A stretch of DNA of 64,000 bases from Porpolomopsis calyptriformis (lineage: Eukaryota; Basidiomycota; Agaricomycetes; Agaricales; Hygrophoraceae): NCBI GenBank assembly GCA_951640195.1, contig OX621164.1, forward strand, positions 2,771,098 through 2,835,097, read 5' to 3'. Below, piece after piece: positions 59,715 to 64,000 of this stretch. The translations under genes were made by a program, and so were the position numbers. The notes under the pieces are model-generated. The model did not search any database. It was not told where the DNA came from and was given only the letters and a program-made list of their open reading frames with translations. Each line of letters starts with the position of its first letter. The stretch's first letter is position 1.

Positions 59715-60953
59715 ATGCACCCTTGGAATTCGGCCAAAGCCAAAGTTGGTATCCCCCTCTTTCAATACCCGTCTTTACTTTCTTATCGTGGCTTTACAGG
59801 TTCAACTCCGGTATGTTTCACATCTCTGTTTGAAGCTCGCTGATCGTTTTCTCCCGGAAGACTATCTGTCCAGCGTTTGCGTACTTTGCAGCAAAAGAAA
59901 GAAGCACAAGCCAAGGCCGCTCGTCGGGATGTCGCTCTAATTCTCGAGCGAGGAAGGATTGAAACTGCGAGAGTGAAAGTGGAAAATAGTGCGTACGTTA
60001 TGTTGTGTGATCCTATCATCCTCTATTGACACATTGTCATAGTCATCAATGAAGACATTCATTTGGAGTTGTTAGAACTGTTGGAACTTTACTGTGAACT
60101 CCTGTTAGCTAGATTCGGCCTATTGGATCAAAAGTGAGCCCTTCGATCGAAATTTTTTACTCGGACTGAAGAGATGGTGTTTAGTTCGCGAGAGCCCGAC
60201 CCAGGCGTTAGCGAAGGCGTTTTCAGTATCATCCATGCTGCTCCGCGGACTGAACTCAAAGGTATCGAAAGTCTTGTATCACGATCACGAATGAGCGTGA
60301 ACTCTCTTCGCAGAGCTTCACATTCTGCGCGACATCTTGATGCACAAGTTTGGTCGGGAATTCTCCACAGCAGTAATGGAAAATCGTGATGGTTGCGTCA
60401 GCGATCGTGTAAGTGGAGGACTCTCCCGTTGTCCACCTCTGCACAATGAACTCGTTGGCATACTAATTGTTGCACATTTCCAAGGTGATTCGTAAGCTTG
60501 TGACAGCGACCCCGTCTGCCCAACTTGTGGAAGGGTATCTAGTGGAAATAGCAAAGGCTTATGGGATTAACTGGTCTCCCCCTAACCAAGGATCGGGAGA
60601 TGACGGCGGTAACGGCCCACCAGAAGGAGGCGTAAAGGTTAAAGAATCAGTTATTCATCCTAAACTGCGGAAGCGATTATTTGCTGGCACCACAGGAACT
60701 TCAAAACGCGGAGGTTGCACTTGTCGGCGACGACAAGGATCAAACCATAACAGTTGATGCAATAAATATACCCAAACTCCCCGATATTCCACCCACAGAA
60801 GACGAGGGAGACGAGAAAGAGCAGGAAAAAGACAAGATCGGAAAGTCTGTCTACTCATCTGCTGCGGGCAAAATCGCGAAGCCTTCAACTCCACCCTCGG
60901 AGTATGATTTTGAAGCATTAACGAGGCGGTTTGAAACGTTGAAGAAGCGATAG
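59715..60953 (+). CDS. IST1: IST1, ESCRT-III related regulator of Vps4
   Basis: Acts in multivesicular body sorting by modulating the Vps4 ATPase. Eight exons (59715-59744, 59800-59810, 59861-59988, 60043-60133, 60185-60261, 60314-60408, 60485-60631, 60696-60953) join to 278 residues with the frame closed. The start MHPWNSAKAK is followed by VQLRLSVQRLRTLQQKKEAQ, the family signature, which is only formed through an 11-nt exon (59800-59810). Further motifs: INEDIHLELLELLELYCELL, ELHILRDILMHKFGREFSTA and YLVEIAKAYGINW. The C-terminus has a Pro/acid linker and the MIT-binding-type end PPSEYDFEALTRRFETLKKR, normal for IST1. It is convergent with the unresolved gene (60 bp between ends). Confidence 0.95.
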
Positions 60954-61013
60954 GATGTGTTCCCAGTATCATGGTTCCACTTATTGTCATTTGACAGTTC
61001 AAGTTATCGAAAT

Positions 61014-62105
61014 ATATTTGCACAATGTTCACACTTGGCCCTCCATTCCCTGATTAGAGGTTCTGGCGTGATCAGAAATCTGGCTGTTACCGTCGAGTAA
61101 ATATCCCCGCCACGTATATCCTTATCAGGGCAGTTTGGGCTTGCGATCAGGATAGCCAAATGATTGTCATCTGTGTGGGGAAAGAAGTGGAGGCAGATTT
61201 CGTTACCTTCTTGATCTAATACAGGATTCCTCCGCTTACTTTCTTAAAATGACAAAGATCGTGATCGGAGATGCATCCCTTCATCCTCTAACCCAAGGGA
61301 GATTAATCTTTGCTCCGGCAATCTATCCTCCACTGGTTGTTTCACAAGAAAGTTAGCTGGGGAAAGATCTCCGATATGAATATACTTACTGGACCAGAAG
61401 CTGAAGGAAAGACTGTGTCAAATTCAGGACCTCGTGGGGATGTTCTTGCGTTGCTCACACGATGCGGGTAGCTGTTGGCAACTGTCGCGGGTGCGTTTGA
61501 GCCGGTCATCTCCGCCAGAGGGATCCTGCATATCTTGCATATCCTAAAATCCGTCTGTGAGAAGCGCGTTGAAAATCTGTCATAAAAACGAAAGAAGCCG
61601 TCACAATTATCCGCAAAGGATAAATTTCCTCGCTCCGAACAGAAACGCTCGAGGCATAATATTAGTGGGGCATGATCGGGACTGCAGATAGGATCCTGAA
61701 TTCCATCACCACCGATGTCAGACGGTAGGAGGGGTTGTAAGGTCAAACTTTAAAGTGTGCTATAGATAATTTCATGCCTGAAAACGTTCGACCTTCAAGG
61801 GAGGATAAAGCTGAGGAAGGATAATGGGTACTACTTGAACCAGACTACCTGACCTTGTTCCCCACCCCCAAATACACCATGGAGAACGAGGAAGTGTCGC
61901 GTGTAGAATGACAACAATTGACGATCGAGTAATACCACCGCCGAGACCGATTGTCCGAATCTGTCCGGGCGTGAAGTCGTCGGCGGTATTTGAGATTACT
62001 ATATTAGGATATTTCTCCAACGGAACACACAAACTTGTCCGCCGTCTTTGAAAGCGTTCCGTGCCACCGTGCCATTTAAATACCTTCCAAACGATGCCAT
62101 GTCCT
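61014..62105 (-). CDS. Unresolved minus-strand gene, unknown product
   Basis: Convincing coding pieces but no recognised family. The 3' exon (61014 to about 61235) reads NEICLHFFPHTDDNHLAILI, SPNCPDKDIRGG, TVTARFLITPEPLIREWRAK and ends CEHCANIFR with TAA. A middle piece (about 61390-61746) reads PDHAPLILCLERFCSERGNL with several Cys (ICKICRIPLAE). A 5' piece could start at ATG 62105 (MASFGRYLNGTVARNAFKDG). Splice joins between the pieces do not all agree in phase in my reading, so the model may be wrong or the gene may be damaged. The start at 62105 would lie only 7 bp from the methyltransferase start at 62113, which is implausibly tight. Confidence 0.4.
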
Positions 62106-62112
62106 CCCAGCC

Positions 62113-63468
62113 ATGCTTTCAAGCTTTCAAGTCCATACCTCCGATGAGTCCCTTGTCGTCGAACATCACGGTGACATTCGCTTGAGCGCCGCCAAAGATG
62201 ATTCTCAAATCTCACTTGACATCTCCTTCTGCCTGTCCCCGTCTGCTTGGCCTGCGGTGAACTCGACAACTAGGCACACGCCTGACAAACGCGTAAACGA
62301 AGAAAGATTGGAACGTCTCGGTGTGTCTTCGAAAATCGCTGGTGTACATACTCCCCAGCTAATATCGAGGCAGAAAAGCAACACGCGATGCTTCGGCAAG
62401 TTCTTGGCAACTACCCTCCCATCTTGGCAAAGGTCATGGCGGATGACGCTTCAGCTCAGAGGAAGGCTTGTTTAGACTTGGGTTGCGGAAGCGGCGGCTG
62501 GTTAGACTTTGCCCTTGTGCGCTTACAGTCTTACTAACCGACAGACCCAAGGATCATCGAAGTAGCTCGTCATTTTCCTAACTGCAGTGCTCTCGCTCTT
62601 GATCTTTTCCCAATGCAATCTACGTCAGACCTTTTTCATATCTTGGGTGCTCCAGTATTTACCCTATCTTAGTTCCATGCCTCCGAACTGCAGGTAAGGA
62701 TCCGCTTAATCCAGTCGTATCTTGGTTGCTGAGATGCTGCACTTCCCAAGGAGCGAGGTTGACGACATCAACCTTGGACTAGAACACCTCTATGGCCAAT
62801 TCAATGTCGTCCATGCTCGTCTCCTTTCGGCCGGAGTAAGAGTCTATTTACCTTTCTTGTGGGAAAATTTGCTGATCTAGTGTAGATCAAAGACTTTCGT
62901 AACCTCATTAATCAAATCACTCAAATTTTGCGACCCAGCGGTCTACTCATTCTCGCCGAACTCGATTTTCATGTTTACGATGGTAATAAGCAACGTTTCA
63001 AGGCCGGTACAAGTACTGTGAGTCCTCATTGGTGGGCCCGCTGGATGGTGTTTGCAAACATGGCAATACGCCAACGTGGCGGAAACCCCGAGGTCTCCTC
63101 TTACATGGCTCAGTGGGTCAGAGGACATGATTCGTTGGACAACGTTACATGTAAGGAGTACTGGATTCCTGCTTCCCCCTGGGTTCAAGGATCCGACACG
63201 GAATCTGTCCGGCAGAGATGTATCGGCCAGCTTATGCGGAAAGACATTATGGTCAGTCGATCTACCTCAACCACGGCCTTCGCTGACGATGTCGGTCCAC
63301 CAGGCTCTTGTAAGGTCCAGTCGACCGTTGCTACTCGGCAGTGGGCTTTTGGAAACTCTAGTCACGGAACTAGAAGACAATGCCATACGCGAACTGATGG
63401 ATGCAAAACTCCCACAATATCTCAGGATGCAAGTGGTGCACGCGCTGAAGCTCCCTAAGTCAAAATGA
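62113..63468 (+). CDS. Class I SAM-dependent methyltransferase
   Basis: Exons 62113-62320, 62359-62500, 62552-62623, 62673-62693, 62751-62835, 62886-63251 and 63304-63468 join to 352 residues and the frame closes. Motif I is LDLGCGSGGWIIEVARHFP (SAM binding), followed by CSALALDLFPMQS, INLGLEHLYGQFNVVHARLL and LRPSGLLILAELDFHVYDG. It resembles the large basidiomycete LaeA/UbiE-like methyltransferase group; substrate unknown. Exon four is only 21 nt (TSMPPNCR region). The first intron, 38 nt (62321-62358), is short. No secondary-metabolite genes are visible next to it, although the window ends soon after. Confidence 0.85.
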
Positions 63469-63781
63469 ATCTTATTCTTGGACGAGTTTAACATTTGGAC
63501 ACCGTAACCATCTCGCCCGTGCTATGCCCGTTAACTGCACTCTTATCCGTCCCTCCTTATGAAATTTACCTGGGCTCATTCATTCCCTACAATTCATGTT
63601 CCCAATAAACAAGGGAAAGTCGAAATGAAATGCATATTGTAGAATGCATAGCATGTCACGACATCACTAAGGGCATGCGTTCTACGCTTAAACGGGCCTG
63701 AATTGCAACAAGGACAACACCACAAGAATGAGCATGTAAACCTCGATGGGTGTTGGGGTTCCTCGCATCATGTTGAAGCTG
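63469..63781. other. Intergenic region, convergent ends
   Basis: About 310 bp between the methyltransferase end and the end of the partial gene at the right edge. Nothing else is seen. Confidence 0.4.
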
Positions 63782-64000
63782 TTATTTTAAGTTGGACCAG
63801 TGCTGTTGAGTGAAAAGGTGCTCTATCGAAGTCCACAAGGAACCCAAGTGGACCATACCATCTCGAGGGATTTCGAGCCATACATCTTCCACATGACGTG
63901 AGGTGATCTGAGAGAATAATGCGCACACCCAATCCAGAGAGGGAAAGTAATCCAACACGAGGTCAAGGTGAACCGAACCAAGATTGGTGTTGTGGGCTAG
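63782..64000 (-). CDS. Hypothetical protein, C-terminal fragment (runs off right edge)
   Basis: Minus-strand open frame entering from the right edge and ending in TAA at 63782-63784. It reads NTNLGSVHLDLVLDYFPSLD, WVCALFSQITSRHVEDVWLE and HLFTQQHWSNLK. The spacing of Leu and the phrase YFPSLDWVC..LSQI resemble C-terminal leucine-rich parts of the many F-box-like proteins of Agaricomycetes. The N-terminus is outside the window, so the domain class cannot be confirmed. Confidence 0.6.
   Translation of the reverse strand, partial: LAHNTNLGSVHLDLVLDYFPSLDWVCALFSQITSRHVEDVWLEIPRDGMVHLGSLWTSIEHLFTQQHWSNLK

Overview
The window is nuclear DNA from a filamentous basidiomycete, most likely an Agaricomycete. 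Genes are dense and carry many short introns of about 48-60 nt. Promoters are CT-rich, protein families are typically fungal (chitin synthase, NTE1, Med11, homeodomain and bHLH regulators), and several proteins look most like basidiomycete forms. There is no rRNA, CRISPR array, transposon or convincing tRNA. I see about 24 protein-coding genes. For eight of them (CK1, the homeodomain gene, both bHLH genes, Rab5, IST1, the methyltransferase and the F-box-like gene) I summed the exons by hand and the reading frame closes exactly. The other gene models rest on family matches and splice signals.

Left part (1-24 kb): the 5' part of NTE1 (phospholipase) runs off the left edge and follows a chitin synthase on the minus strand. 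A CT-rich divergent upstream region separates the chitin synthase from casein kinase 1. Next come a tiny unknown gene, COPI gamma subunit SEC21, pantothenate kinase, and a gene with three homeodomains whose introns all interrupt the same codon. An F-box-like protein and a large Cys-rich BIRC6-type E2 follow. The E2 is divergent, over 92 bp, from an isocitrate lyase family gene with a mitochondrial-type leader.

Middle (24-45 kb): a long low-complexity protein with a three-copy 45-bp coding repeat, two paralogous bHLH regulators flanking a membrane-protein gene, a long gene-free stretch, then tubulin chaperone A, MED11, TAF2 and LTV1. TAF2 carries three bromodomain-like modules at its C-terminus. 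MED11 and TAF2, two parts of the Pol II initiation machinery, lie in tandem 59 bp apart.

Right part (45-64 kb): a membrane-traffic and signalling neighbourhood. It holds the PI3P 5-kinase FAB1/PIKfyve, a Mei2-like RRM protein, a Rab5 GTPase, an SH3-RasGEF and IST1 (ESCRT-III/Vps4 regulator). After these come an unresolved minus-strand gene, an SAM methyltransferase, and the 3' end of a basidiomycete-type hypothetical gene at the right edge.

The most unusual signals are a 6-nt microexon in Rab5 encoding Ser-Leu of the switch II region, an 11-nt microexon in IST1, the triple homeodomain gene with three homologous introns, the triple-bromodomain TAF2, and a Cys-rich domain plus E2 in one polypeptide. 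I could not run searches, so novelty is stated only as a possibility.
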